Positions 20,448 through 31,950 of a stretch of 64,000 nt of DNA are shown one piece after another. Source of the DNA: Nansenia antarctica (lineage: Eukaryota; Chordata; Actinopteri; Argentiniformes; Microstomatidae); assembly GCA_963989245.1 (NCBI GenBank), contig OZ022349.1, forward strand, positions 25,249,651 to 25,313,650, given 5' to 3'. The notes under the pieces were generated by a model that worked only from the letters and a program-made list of their open reading frames with translations, was not told the DNA's origin and did no database searches. Numbering within the stretch: position 1 is the stretch's first letter; each line of letters begins with the position of its first letter. A program made the position numbers and the translations under genes.

Positions 20448-20524
20448 TAGGAGTGTACTGCTTTTTTAAGGCAAAATGTAGAATAGCAAACTAAAAATAC
20501 AGTATAGCAATATAGCAATAGCAA

Positions 20525-21215
20525 TAGAATCAGAATCAGAATCAGAATCAGAATCAGAATCAGAATCAGAATCAGAATCAGAAGACTTTTATTGCCATGA
20601 CATGTAAACATGTTAGGAATTTGGTTTGGAACAATGGAGCACGGTTTACAGCAGGACAGGTGCAAGACCGGACAAGACAGTGCAAACCAACATCAAAGTG
20701 CAAGAGTCATAATTAATATAAATATAAAGTGCAGAGATCAAGTGTTCAAGTGTTCATATCCAGACAGTCCAAAACTCTCTGGGTGGGGGTGGAGGGAGGG
20801 TAGATAGATAGGGGTCAGGTCAGGGGGGGGGGGGGGGGGGCAGCGGCATTTAGGAGCCGGATGGCTGTGGGGAAAAAGCTGTGTGTATGTCGGGCCTTCA
20901 CAGTTTTTAGGGACCGCACCCTCCTGCCTGAGGGGAGCGGGGCGAAGAGACCGTGTCCTGGGTGTGCGGGGTCAGCCATGATCTTCCTGGCTCTCCCCAA
21001 AGCCCTACTTTTAAACAGGGCCTCAAGGGGGGGGCAAAGGGCAGCCAATCACCCTCTCCGCCGAGCGTATCACCCGCTGCAGCTTGGCCTTGTCCTTGGC
21101 CGCTGCAGCGGGGAACCAGATGATGATGGCGGAGGTGACGATGGACCTATTTAGATTATATGTATGTATACAATCGGTCCGACACCGCCGATCAACATGC
21201 TGGCAGTCTGTTGAA
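20525..21215 (-). mobile_element. CR1/L2/Rex1-type LINE 3' end, minus strand
   Basis: Minus-strand ORF end reads SRALGRARKIMADPAHPGHG, FAPLPSGRRVRSLKT and HSFFPTAIRLLN, typical of the thumb/C-terminus of this LINE group. A 3' UTR (ggcaataaaagtcttctg) and a (TCAGAA)n tail at 20,525-20,582 follow. The 5' part is missing and a G-run sits at 20,825-20,840. Confidence 0.88.
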
Positions 21216-21371
21216 TATACCATTTGTAAAAAAAAACTATAGAGCCGAGTAAGTGACATGGACAGCAAGTATACCAATGCAAGTGTGAACCAGTGTACTC
21301 ACTCACTGTTGACGTACTCCACGGTGATGAGACATGGCTGCTGTATCTGTAGTAGGCCTAGCCCCCACAGC

Positions 21372-22136
21372 ACACAGCAGCCACCATCAAGAAGGCACAA
21401 CAGCGGCTCTTCTTCCTGAGAGTCCTCAGGAAGGACCACACCAGACAGGAGATACTGGTGGCCTTCTACCGCTGCGCAGTGGAGAGCATCCTCACCTACT
21501 GCATCTGCAACTGGTTCTCCAGCTGCACAGCCGCAGAGAGAAATGCGCTACAGAGAGTCGTGAGAACAGCCCAGAAGATCACCGGCGCCCCCCTCCCCTC
21601 TCTGGAAGAGCTGTACAACACACGCTGCCTCAGGAAGGCCTCCAAGATCTCCAGAGACCCATCCCAGCCTGGGTACGAACACTTTGCCCGGCTGCCCTCG
21701 AAAAGGCGGTACAGGACCATGGCCGCAAGGACAAACAGACTGAAGCTCAGCTTCTTCCCCAGGGCCATCCAGGCCCTGAACACAGCAAAGACCTATGTTC
21801 TGGGCCCTGGACAGTCTGGACGGATTGATGGCAGCTGCTGGATTGAAAAATCAGGTGTAGTGCTGAGGCACAAATGTGTACATTTCAAGCCTGCAAACTG
21901 CGACACTTTAAATGAATGTGCAATAACACTATGTGCAATATGACAACCCTAGTCGTTTTATCTGTACAGTATAGTATAGTGGATAGTGTACATAGCCTTT
22001 ATTTATGTAAACCAGCTCCTTTCCCTTCTTGTTTTTTTAGTTTTTTTTCTTTCCTAGCACCAGGGGAGCCACCCCTCCCAAATTTCGTTGTTTGGTACCT
22101 GTACTATAGCAATGACAATAAAGACCATTCATTCAT
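21372..22136 (+). mobile_element. CR1/L2/Rex1-type LINE 3' end, plus strand
   Basis: Reads KKAQQRLFFLRVLRKDHTRQ, EILVAFYRCAVESILTYCIC, LPSLEELYNTRCLRKASKIS and LSFFPRAIQALN. Same group as the minus-strand element at 20.5 kb but a different family, with 3' UTR ctagcaccaggggagcc and an (attc)n tail at 22,124-22,136. The reverse transcriptase fingers and palm are absent. Its UTR is also present inside each 933-bp repeat at 13-15 kb. Confidence 0.9.
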
Positions 22137-22248
22137 TCAAAAATATGATATAAAAATATGATATAAAAACATGATATAAAAATATGATATAAAAACATGA
22201 TATAAAAATATGATATAAAAATATGATATAAAAATATGATATAAAAAC
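22137..22248. repeat. 14-bp tandem repeat (aaaaatatgatata)
   Basis: About eight units, alternating tatgatata and catgatata forms. It directly follows a LINE tail. Confidence 0.9.
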
Positions 22249-22444
22249 ACGTGTTATACTTGTGTAATGGGAAATACAACAATTAAACTGAAACTTGAGC
22301 TTACAACTGCATGGTATAAAGAAATCAATTGGAATGGAAAATGTATTAATTTATTATAAACATTGGTGATATTTTTCTTAATTATTCATGATACATATTG
22401 CAGTGTTCCTATTTGACTATTGGCCCCTTTTTTGACATTTAACC

Positions 22445-23862
22445 AGTGGTGCAGTCAGGTGAGGCAGGGTAGGCAGTGCCTCACCCAGGCATTCAAGAAA
22501 GAAAAAGAATATCAGTCTTTTTAAAATATTGTTTTATTATTTTTTTATCTCAAAAATATTTTTATTTTTATTTTTTTTACTCATTATTCTTAACTTTAAT
22601 GTGTTAAAATGTTGTTAAAATAAAAATAAATGATGTAAAATGTGTTGTTTTAAAAATGTAATGCATGCCCTGGCACCAGGAGAGTTTGCTCCCAAAGCTA
22701 GCTGATTGCTGGCGAGAGGCTGAGGCAGACTGTGCTTGTGCCTCTGTGCTATGCGAAGTGATAGACCAACAGTTTCGTAGGTTTGCGCATGCGTAGTCTG
22801 TTCTCACATTGTCTTCATTGATGGACGTTGAGGCACCGTGCAGGCTGCCTCTGACAGCATGATTGACAGTTTGCGTTTGGCTTGTTTGGCTTGCCGTAGC
22901 GGCATTCCTCTGCTGTTCGCGCCGCGGTTCTAAATTTCCCCAGCTAACTTGCGATCGGCATCATGGATATCCAACAGTTAAAAAGATTTTCAACCTTCAG
23001 TTTTGAGCAAAAAACGAAATGTGATTGAAAATGGGAGGGCAACACCTGACCTATCTCAATTAACCCAAAGGAAGGGACAGAAGATTGTACGAACATTTCA
23101 AACGGAATGGTACAAAAAAAAGGACTGTCTGTGTGGATGTAGCCAGGCTAACAAGCTATTCTGCTTCCCTTGCCTACTGTTCTGGTCTAGCGACAGCGTG
23201 TGGGTGAAAGGGGGCTACTGTGACCTGAACCATTTTCCAAGAGCTTTAGAGAAGCATGAAAAATCCACAGCCCACATCCACTCTCAGATGGCCTTGGAAA
23301 CCTTTGGCAAAAGTCGCATAGACATGGCCCTGGATGAGCAGCACCGGCTGCATGTTACTGCACACAACGCAAAGGGAAAGGAGAACAGGGACATGTTGAA
23401 AAGCCTAATTGATGCAACATGCTACCCAGTGGCGTAGCGGACGGGCCCGCAAGCGACGCACCGCGGGGGGGCCCCAGCCACTAGGGGGCCCCCTAACATT
23501 GGTTGCTAGCACCCCCTCTCATTGCTCTCACTTGGTTGTACCTTTTGCTAAGTCAAGCATTTAGAATGTAGAGTGCATATTGCGAAATTTCGCAATGTCA
23601 ATAACGCATCAGACTCTAAAAAACACATGGTTTTTTTAACCTCCGTTGCGAAAGGGCCCCCACGGCCACCTTGCGGGGGGGCCTCGGGATTTTGCGGTAC
23701 GCCACTGATGCAACCTTGCTAAACAACAATGAGCATTTCTGGGGGAACGACGAGAGCAGTAGCTCCATCAATCGTGGGAATTATGTCGAACTTTTACATT
23801 TGATGGCAGAAAAGGATGAGAAATTAGCCGCACATTTGCCTACGCATGTTACATATGCTTAA
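22445..23862 (+). pseudogene. hAT transposase remnant with TTF-type zinc finger
   Basis: A possible 5' end, cagtggtgcagtcaggtgag, lies at 22,445. Coding begins at about 22,963 (MDIQQLKRF), shifts frame, and continues at 23,003-23,437 with CLCGCSQANKLFCFPCLLFW, the cysteine cluster of a TTF-type finger, then HEKSTAHIHSQ. After a 281-bp MITE it resumes as HFWGNDESSSSINRGNYVEL and MAEKDEKLAAHLPTHV, ending at a stop at 23,862. DESSSS-NRGNY is a hallmark of the ZMYM/DUF4371-like hAT group. The catalytic DDE part and 3' end are missing. Confidence 0.85.
23427..23707. mobile_element. 281-bp hAT-type MITE inserted in hAT transposase
   Basis: Ends cagtggcgtagcgg and ccgcaaaatccc-type right arm finishing gcggtacgccactg; terminal inverted repeat cagtggcgta/tacgccactg. 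Flanked by atgctacc (23,419-23,426) and atgcaacc (23,708-23,715), an 8-bp duplication with one change, as expected for hAT. Removing it restores continuity of the surrounding coding similarity. Confidence 0.9.
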
Positions 23863-24081
23863 GATAATGTAGGCTATTGCGTGCCGGATTACAGTACATT
23901 TCCATCAGGCCTCACAACCATTCATGTGACTGAACATAAAATTAAATATACTGTACATGTAAATAGAAATGAAATGAAAATGTATTTATTTAGTTATTCT
24001 CAAAGAAATTGATTTGTATCATTTGCATTGTTTACTGTATTTGCTGATTTTGCATTAAACAATCTCACTTCAATCTTCTAG

Positions 24082-24259
24082 GAAAATAAGTAAGAAGAGC
24101 ATACTCCAGCCACAAAAGAACTTGACAGAATGTAACTGTGGCTCCCCCTGCAGGCCGGAACGCGCCATGTTCCCCACAGTAACACACCACTGTTCTCAGT
24201 CTGCTCCTGCATTCACACAGAGACACGTCCTGCACCACCCAGTGGGCAGCTGGAAATAG
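24082..24259 (+). CDS. Possible terminal exon, unrecognised
   Basis: Preceded by a pyrimidine-rich acceptor (cttcaatcttctag), open for 58 codons to a TAG at 24,257. It reads LTECNCGSPCRPERAM and ends HHPVGSWK. The cysteine spacing C-x-C-x3-C looks structured, but I do not recognise a family. The antisense open frame here is less convincing. Low confidence that it is expressed. Confidence 0.25.
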
Positions 24260-24570
24260 TACATAATACATTTCATGTTTTTTTTTAAATGTGTATTTTT
24301 GTTTTGCATTTTAACTTTTAAGAGAAAGACTAAACAACACAATGGTAAATGAGATAAAGCATAATTATACTGTTTTTTTTAAGAGGGGTGAATGACGCGT
24401 GAGTAAAACTTTAGAGCATAGTTTTATTGCATTCAAAGCACATATAAGGATTGTTATAAGCATTTTATGATGTCATATCTTCTTATACTGATCCTGGTTT
24501 ATGGTGTTGTCATTATTGAGGCTGAATATGAGGCTCAGACATTTGAGTGTCTGTTCGTTCCCTTCTCTGA

Positions 24571-24747
24571 ATGGAGGTCACTGCCAAAGAGGGAGTTGAG
24601 CTTGGTGATGGAGGCAGAGCTCTCACCATAGCCAGTGTGACCTGCTACGACCAGGGGCTGTTCAGGTGTGATGTGTCCAAACCCATCAGTAGTTTACCCA
24701 GACAACCTCGAACCTTCACTGTCAACTATGGGTCTATGAGTCACTAG
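24571..24747 (+). CDS. Short Ig-like domain fragment
   Basis: A 58-codon frame from ATG (or from an AG acceptor at 24,576) to TAG. It contains LTIASVTCYDQGLFRCDVSK followed by FTVNYG. The D-x-G-x-F-x-C phrase with the preceding L-x-I strand is the hallmark of the E-F-G strands of an immunoglobulin domain, and FTVNYG fits the G strand. No transmembrane segment follows before the stop. It is probably the broken end of an Ig-superfamily gene or a secreted isoform exon. Confidence 0.4.
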   Translation: MEVTAKEGVELGDGGRALTIASVTCYDQGLFRCDVSKPISSLPRQPRTFTVNYGSMSH

Positions 24748-25545
24748 TCTACACATCTAACTAATCTATTTTATTTGCTTTGATCTAATCTTTTCTATTT
24801 GACTGACAAATCAGTTCACTAACATGAGTATGTGGCTACTATGATGGAAATGTAAAATGTAAAATCAAAAGCATATTGATTACATTTTCACCCTTTGAAA
24901 CCCTATCTGCTGTACTGTGTATATATAGTAACTCTGCATTAAGGAAGGAATTATTGTAATATAGGCACTGAATCAGGAGTACTTTAAAGCCAATAAAAAA
25001 TGGGATTAATAAACTTTGACTTCTATTTGTCCATCAACACATGTATACCTTGTGTCAGACTAGCAACTACAGATCCAGGAAATTACCTGTCGGTAACTAT
25101 CCAAACAATTACTATACTATTAATTACTATACAATTGACTGTCAATCATCAGAATTAGGTCGCAAACTATAACATATTTTTTTTTAAAGTAATAAATACT
25201 CTGCATCAAGAAGGATCACATCTTCCCAGACAAATGTAACAATATTTAAACAACATTTCAATTCAAAGTGTCCTTACCTATTATTATTTTTGGATTGATT
25301 ACTAGATGATTGTTTGATACATGATGATTATCTTTGAACCAAGTCCCTGACCCTTTACCACCAACAGGGGGCGTTAGCCCTTTGACCAGACGTAGCATAT
25401 CAACCCCTTTCATCATCATGTATTGAGTGTTATCAGTGGTGGAGTCTAGTGTTTTCTAGTGGTATACTGTGATTTCTCCCTCCCAGCCTCATATCATTCA
25501 TTTCGGAACGCCATAAAAATACATCTGTGCTCCCTGTCTAACGTT
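24748..25545. other. No gene recognised
   Basis: AT-rich, with no open frame or repeat end that I can assign. A word of hAT type (cagtggtggagtct) is at about 25,434. Confidence 0.45.
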
Positions 25546-25597
25546 ATATATCTATCTATCTATCTATCTATCTACTGTATATATCTATATCTATCTA

Positions 25598-25633
<36 letters not shown>
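25546..25633. repeat. (TATC)n and (TA)n compound microsatellite
   Basis: Seven TATC units, a broken second block, then about 14 TA units. Confidence 0.95.
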
Positions 25634-25634
<1 letters not shown>

Positions 25635-26602
25635 TACATGTTATAAGGCTGATCTGTGCATGATAGTGCTGCATTCTGACATGTTTCATGTCGTATCTCT
25701 GTCATTATGTAGAATTGTTCACTGATAGGGTCACACTTTATTATTTTGTTTCTTTGGGTTGACACCGCTCATAGTCTGCCTGTTGTCCTATGGCTTGTGT
25801 TTTTGTACATCCCAAAGTATTTGTTTATTAAATCATTGCACTTTAGTTTGTTCGTGTTGTGCCTTTTGTATAGTTTTTTCCCTCCCACACTACAAGTGGC
25901 AACTTCCTTACACCCTTTATGTTACGGCTCCCCCCTACACCCATCAGACCTGGGGTTCGTAACAACAGCAAACAAGCAAACAAATCTCTATAGTCACATA
26001 ACCTTTTTCTGTGGGCATTTTGTTATTGATGTGTCATTGCCCAGTATCACATATAATAAAACAATAAACTAAGCTCAGACGAAGGCGGATGGAGGATGTT
26101 CTTTGTAATATCTTGGCCCTTGCCCCTTATTAGAGTATGTCATCTTAGCTGTATCTCTGATCTCTCTCTAAAAAAAAAAAACAGACCTCTAGCTCTCCCA
26201 ATGCAGCCAGAGAGCTATTATGCATGTTTTCTCAATGGGTTACAAAAGATGCTCACTTAAACCTGGCTGCTAAACTCCAGCAGTTTGATGTGGGCTTCTC
26301 TTATTGACAGAGCATGAAGTATGAATTATCATACCTGAATATGATGTTGAAAACAACAAGCCCTGGCTTATTAGTTTATTCCTGAACAGGAACAAGGAGC
26401 ATGGACTATAATGGAAAGTATTTGACCACTAGACCTAACTACAGTATGTTGTAAACAGAGAGCAGACAGTAAATACATTCATATGTACACACACAGCAAT
26501 AAGCAATGCAATAACAGTTAACTCATTAGTACCGAGGGAGAATGAAGTCACCCAAATGGTCAACATTCTTGAGTGCCAGGGGTGACTTTATTCACTGAAA
26601 AT
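25634..26602. other. No gene recognised
   Basis: Contains two overlapping frames at 25,746-26,072 of hydrophobic, low-information residues that I do not accept as genes, and an A-run at 26,170. Nothing else could be assigned. Confidence 0.45.
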
Positions 26603-27648
26603 CAGTGGCGGCTGGTGCAAAAAATTTTGGGTGGGGCACAGCAGTGTTTTCGCGTGCACGATTTTTGTTTCGCGTGCGTGCGCATAAAACGCGCACTGGC
26701 GCTCAAAACAAAGACGTAATTTCACTTTACCCACGCAATACCCACTTAAACATGTGTGAGGATACGTAACGGCGTTTTGTGACGTTGTTCAACGTCGCAG
26801 CTTTTCCACCATTTGGTGAGTCCATGACAACATGTAGCTAGCTAGCTAAGAGTTTAGCTTGATGCTAACAAGTTACCTCTGTTGCTAGCTTCTGATAAAA
26901 ACCTCACTGAAAGGGATCTTGGTGTATCATGCTCCTGGGTTTCCGTTAACCGGTAATTACCGGTCTTTGTCCGGTAAAATGTGTTGAAGTCCGACAAATT
27001 TAAACCTCTTCGGTCATAATGTCCGGTGAAAATAATTCCCTCTAAGCACAATTTGAATACAATTCGCTAAAGTTTAATTGTCACATTCTGATTCCTTCTA
27101 TATTAAAAAAGACGAATATATAGGCTATATATTTCTTTTATTATTATATGATTTGACGCCGGTATGGGTTGCCAGATGGGATTGACAATTTACAGCCTAA
27201 CCAGTCTATTACCGCTAAACCCAGTAGCCCATTCGGCGATAACCCGGCCCATCTGGCAACCCTGCGTAGCGGGCCACCATAATAATAATAATAACTTTTA
27301 TTTGTATAGGCTAGCACTTTTAACCTGCAAACGTTGCAGCTCAAAGTGCACCATAGCGAGCGAGAGGTAAACATGGCAAGACAAAGTTTAAGTAGTGCCG
27401 TAGTGGCTCCTCCAGCCAAAAAGTCTCGAGGGTTCCGAGTTGAATGGAAAGAAAATGTCCCCTGGCTGCGTTTAGATGGGGAAGGAAAAATGTTCTGCTC
27501 ACCGTGCAAAAAATCGGGGAGGAATAACGGATTCATGAGAGGAGCAACGAATATGAGAATGTCGGCTCTCACTGATCACAGTCGGTGCAGTGACCACATC
27601 GGCGGTCAGTTTGAGGCAACAGCAAATCGCTATGAAAGGCCACTGTGA
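26603..27648 (+). pseudogene. hAT 5' end with zinc-finger N-terminus
   Basis: A terminus-like cagtggcggctggtg is at 26,603. From ATG 27,373 the frame reads KKSRGFRVEWKEN, then WLRLDGEGKMFCSPCKKSGR and MRMSALTDHSRCSDH: a C-x2-C ... H-x5-H finger as in C17orf113/ZMYM-type hAT transposases. It stops at 27,648 with no catalytic domain. A (TAA)n-headed interspersed repeat (27,281-27,355) lies in the leader, and the perfect palindrome CCGGTAATTACCGG is at 26,950. Confidence 0.7.
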
Positions 27649-28315
27649 GCAGGCTAATGAAACGGCTAACAATAAGCTGCACTCTCAGCTACAAGTTGCA
27701 TTTCACATGGCAAAAAATGGCATCGCATGTCATCAGTATGTGGGACTGAGCTACTGAAAGCCTGAATAGCAGGCTATTTTATTTAAGGCTATCCCCTATC
27801 TGAGAAAAGGCATAGGCTACTATAGGCCTATTAACATCGAACGGAAATTAGCCTATGCGCATTGCAAGGTCATTTAAAGCCTATTTATTTTCAAAGAGTT
27901 TTATTCTATTTTATTTTATCTGATAAAAGGCATATGAACGGAAATTAGGCTAGCCTGTGTCACGCCAGAAGCCTACATGTAACCTCTTGCACTTTTCAAT
28001 AAAATGTTATAAATCTAGACATTGTGGTATTTCTTTATATACGTATCCCAGCCTGCCTATCAATCGTTTCTCAATAAACAGTTATGTTCTCCTCATTGTC
28101 ATACTCCCGAGTCCGATTAAGTATGATTTGACAGGCAGCTAAACTAAATGCCTTCCCAACCAGCGAGACCTGGTTATAGAAATGACGTTGTTTTATTGAT
28201 AAAAAAGGGTAAAACTGAAAAGAGAAAATAGAAAACTCACATTAATCCCAAACAATTTAACAGACTTCAGTTAACGTAATGCGGAGTCCGTTCATTGATC
28301 GATGCAGTCTGTTCA
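27649..28315. other. No gene recognised
   Basis: AT-rich. A phrase ctgagaaaaggcat ... cgaacggaaattag at about 27,800-27,850 is repeated in diverged form at about 27,920-27,950. No coding signal. Confidence 0.45.
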
Positions 28316-28671
28316 GTTCCCAGCAGGGCTGGACTGGGACAAAAATTAGGCCCTGGCATTTTTGGCCCAGACAGGCCCACCCCAATCGGTCGGACCACAC
28401 CCACCAGCACAAAAATACTTGCCTTATATACTCGTCTTATATACTGTGCTGTACAGTCATATGACAAACTGTAGTATTCCCCCAAACCACTACAAAGACG
28501 ACTACATACAGTAAGCAATGGTACCAGTGCAAGTAGACCAGTGTACTCAGTGATCAGATTCCAGAGCGAATTTACGAACGCAGCCTTGTTGTTCTAGATT
28601 TTTTTTTCCATTATCAACCTATCATTGCGCTTTAGAGTAAAACAAAGCACGCAACTGTCGCGTCTATCATT

Positions 28672-29616
28672 TGTTGGGAATTTGTATTAAAATCACTAGA
28701 AGTGATAAATCATGTACTATGTGCTCATTTAAATAATATGTGAATGCGGTCAGTTGAGAACAATAGGAAGGTCACGCAAAGCCAAAAGAGAGGTTCTGTT
28801 TTTGAGCGACAAGAAGAAGACAAGCTCCTGACTAAAAGAACGTTTTATGATTCAAACTGCCTATAAATTACTTATTTTTACCTATGTGCTAACAACCATT
28901 GTATACCTGCTGTTATGATATTCTATTTTTCTGTACTGATTTTATACTTTCATAACTAATGATTAATGATAAAGTCTATTCTTCTATACTATACTTTAAC
29001 TTGTAAATCGAATCCTAACTCATATTACTGTGCAACTTCAAATGTTTTCACAAGCTACTGATAAGAACTCAACTCACAGCTCTGCTCACAAAGTATGATA
29101 TCACCATGGGAACGAGACGCTAGCAGGACACTCAAACTGATAACATACATACACTCTCGCACCCACATACCAGAAGAATTGAAGGCCAACGCTAACGAGA
29201 AGACCTTCTGCAGCTGCAACGGATTTGTGCTGACACTTGGAAAACTACCAGATAGAGGGGGGGGCATCACCCAGCCCAAAATGTTTGATGAATGGTATAA
29301 AGACTATGTACCAGGGCTAAACGGGAGTCTGGTCTGGTGGAGCTCTTGCAGTAAACTTGTTGACGGCTAGCTGAGACGGGCCTGCAGAGGTGAAACTAGA
29401 TGAGACCACTTTTCCATGGAAATGAACTAATTATTGCTTGCTGATGTGCTTGAATAAATATTATCTTAATGAACAGTTCAGTAGTGGTGCCTAATATTTG
29501 ATTGGATCATATCATCTTAAGAAGTGATATCAAGGACGTCTCGTTGAGATTAAACGAACTCGCTTGTAAAGTGACGACTCAATTAAATCGATACTGGAGA
29601 AGTTGACCGCCTTACA
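28672..29616 (+). repeat. ERV 5' LTR
   Basis: 945 bp, begins TG and ends CA. Contains TATAA at 29,296 and the poly(A) signal AATAAA at 29,453. The short frames on either strand inside it are not separate genes. Confidence 0.92.
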
Positions 29617-29620
29617 AAAT

Positions 29621-29638
29621 TGGTGACCCCGACGTGAT
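29621..29638 (+). promoter_or_regulatory. Retroviral primer-binding site
   Basis: tggtgaccccgacgtgat starts with the TGG that pairs with a tRNA CCA end and lies 4 bases after the LTR. The tRNA was not assigned. Confidence 0.75.
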
Positions 29639-29924
29639 CTTCAACGGGATGCAAGGAGGAGTGGGCGAGGCTGGGTTCGGACTAAGCACTTCCACGGTAC
29701 CAACACAAAAAAGGTGAGCAGAGCCATTTAATGAAATCTGCTTAGGTAGACAATAGTATTCTAGGTGGAAGTGCTGGGCCATGAATCGTGTGTCAAACCC
29801 ATTCTGATCTGTGTCTGTGAAGAATCCGTCAAAAGTAAGGATAATCATTAATTAAATTGACATTCTATACATTATTGAACACCACTGTCTGATATTTAAG
29901 CACATCTTGTATTAACGTGTAATA

Positions 29925-30085
29925 AGACCCGCCGAGGTCTAAAGAAGGGACAGTAGCTAAGTCCTGGAAATAAAGAGGGGTAACAGTCCCCAGGATAGAC
30001 CCGCCGAGGTCTAAGGTAAGGAAAGACACGACAGTCCTGGATATTAAGAGGTAACCAGCCCCCAGTTTAGACCCGACGAGGTCTA
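29925..30085 (+). repeat. Three 72-bp leader repeats with hairpins
   Basis: agacccgccgaggtct at 29,925, 29,997 and 30,069 (the last reads cccgacgagg), spaced exactly 72. Each can fold AGACC-cgccga-GGTCT, or six pairs with the flanking T/A. Position between primer-binding site and gag is where retroviruses keep dimerisation and packaging hairpins. Function here is inference. Confidence 0.75.
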
Positions 30086-31044
30086 ATGAAAGGACGGTGT
30101 CCCGAAGGTTGAAATACCTTGCAAACCAAGTGAGAAGTGAGGTCATTGCGAGTAGGGTAGCGTCTACGGCAGGACTGCAGTCCGGTAGAGGTCCTAGTAT
30201 TAGCGTGCCTCCTCTCACAGCGGGCGCTAAAACAATTGTGACGTTAGGATTATAAGGTTCTATCATCGTTTTAGTCAAAATTGAGTTTTTTGCATAATCT
30301 GATCCATTAAGTGGTTTATTAATGTGTGGTGTTATTTTTAAAATGTTGACATTTTGAGTGGGTAATTCATAAAATACAAGGGTTCCATCTCACGGAACAT
30401 AATGGAATGTAAAAACGTTGACGCTCAATATCTCTGAACTACCCTAAGCGGAGATATAACCTTATAATTCTAAACTCATGCAAAGGTGTTACGTAATATT
30501 GTATGTGAATCATAGATGGAATTGTTATTATTATTGTAATTATTACTATTAAAAGGGATAGTTGTATGTTATGCCTCGTTCAAGGTGTTTAAAGAAGTGT
30601 TGTGCTGCGGGTGTGACCCACCATTGAAGCGCAGACAGCAGAAAAAAAAAAAAGAAAAAAAAAAGGAAAAAAAGGCTCACTAGGAGTGTCTCTGACACAC
30701 GGTGATTTTGTGTCTCGTCGTCTTTGCAATAGTGGTATATTTGGGGTGTTTGATTACATTGTGGTTTTGTTTAGTTGTTCAGTTTGTTTAGTATTGGTTG
30801 GCAAAAATAATATTGATATAAGGGTGGCAGCATAGCCACACGATACAGTGAACCTTCAGTAGAATGACTATCTAGATGAGCAGATAATGCAGAACACATA
30901 AGACATAGTATATAGTATACATAGTATATATTATATAAGACATAATACATAGAGGACCGACAAGATAGATACACACAGATATAATATAAGACCTTAATTA
31001 ATTCAGAAGAAAGAAAAACCGACGAGACCGAGGAGAAACAGGCC

Positions 31045-31518
31045 GTGCAGCGTGAGAGGTTGTTGAAAATGCAGGTGACCGTAGTTGTGGCTACGACAAG
31101 GAAGAAGGAATGTAAAGAATGCAAGATATTGGTCCAGCTTGGAGAGGTGCCGCAGGCCTCTGCAGCACCACAGCCCCCGGCTCAGTACCAATCCTTCCCC
31201 GAATATCAACAGAGAGGCGGAGGGAGAGGACGTTGGCGAGGAGGCCGCAGGAGAGGCCGTGGAGGACCAAGAACACCAGGAGCAGGTGCCTGCCACACAT
31301 GTGGAGGAACAGGACACTGGAAGAAGGAATGCCCTAACCAAGGGGGCCAACAGCAGTCATGGGGACCAACGCAGCAGCAGCAATGGCAGCCCCAGCAGTT
31401 TCGACCCCCCACACAGCAACAGTGGGGGGGCCCAATGCCAGGCCAACCGGCCCCAACCATAATGGCCCCCATGATGAATCAACCACAAGGAGGGGCTCCT
31501 TATGGTCAAAGCCTATAG
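31045..31518 (+). pseudogene. ERV gag nucleocapsid remnant
   Basis: 157 codons. An Arg/Gly-rich stretch (GRGRWRGGRRRGRGG) is followed by one CCHC zinc knuckle, CHTCGGTGHWKKEC, with the canonical C-x2-C-x4-H-x4-C spacing, and a Gln/Pro-rich tail. Matrix and capsid are not recognisable upstream. It ends at a TAG followed directly, in the same frame, by the protease, like the amber read-through arrangement of gamma/epsilon-type retroviruses. Confidence 0.8.
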
Positions 31519-31950
31519 GGATGCCCGGGAGGCGAAAGAGGAACCTACCACTTCCACCCGAACGAAGAACCAATGATTGTAATACTGATGGGAGGAGAGA
31601 AAAAACAGTTCATGGATACTGGAGCAGCAGCGTCCACCATGACAAACCACAAGGGTAGAGTTCCTCCTCTGTCGGAAAATCTGGCCATGACGACAGTAGG
31701 CTACTCCGGACAGGCACAGACACAGAAATAAACAATCCCCCTAGAAACAGAAATAGGCCACCAGAAATTGTCAAACAACTACCTGTTCGCTCCCCAATGC
31801 CTCGTAAACGTAATGGGGAGGGACCTGCTATGTAAATTGAACGCGGAGGTAACTTGTGGACCAGACGGATTAACAGTAACACTTCCCGGCGGCAGGAAAG
31901 TCACCGGAGAAACCCCATGCAGAATACTAATAATGAGAGATATGTATTGA
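31519..31950 (+). pseudogene. ERV protease remnant
   Basis: Follows the gag TAG in the same frame. The active-site phrase FMDTGAAAS and the later VMGRDLLCKL (G-R-D/N helix) are those of a retropepsin. An in-frame TAA near 31,728 interrupts the domain. The frame then runs directly into integrase, so reverse transcriptase is deleted. Confidence 0.8.

Noticed and set aside
25746..26072. Two overlapping 67- and 108-codon hydrophobic frames
   Set aside because: No start context, splice signals or motif; composition follows the T-rich DNA.
29055..29370. 74- and 91-codon frames present twice in the window
   Set aside because: They lie inside the ERV LTRs, overlap each other on opposite strands and contain the TATA box; not genes.
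31091..31658. Several overlapping frames around the gag region
   Set aside because: GC-rich shadow frames of the nucleocapsid sequence; only the frame with the CCHC knuckle is supported.
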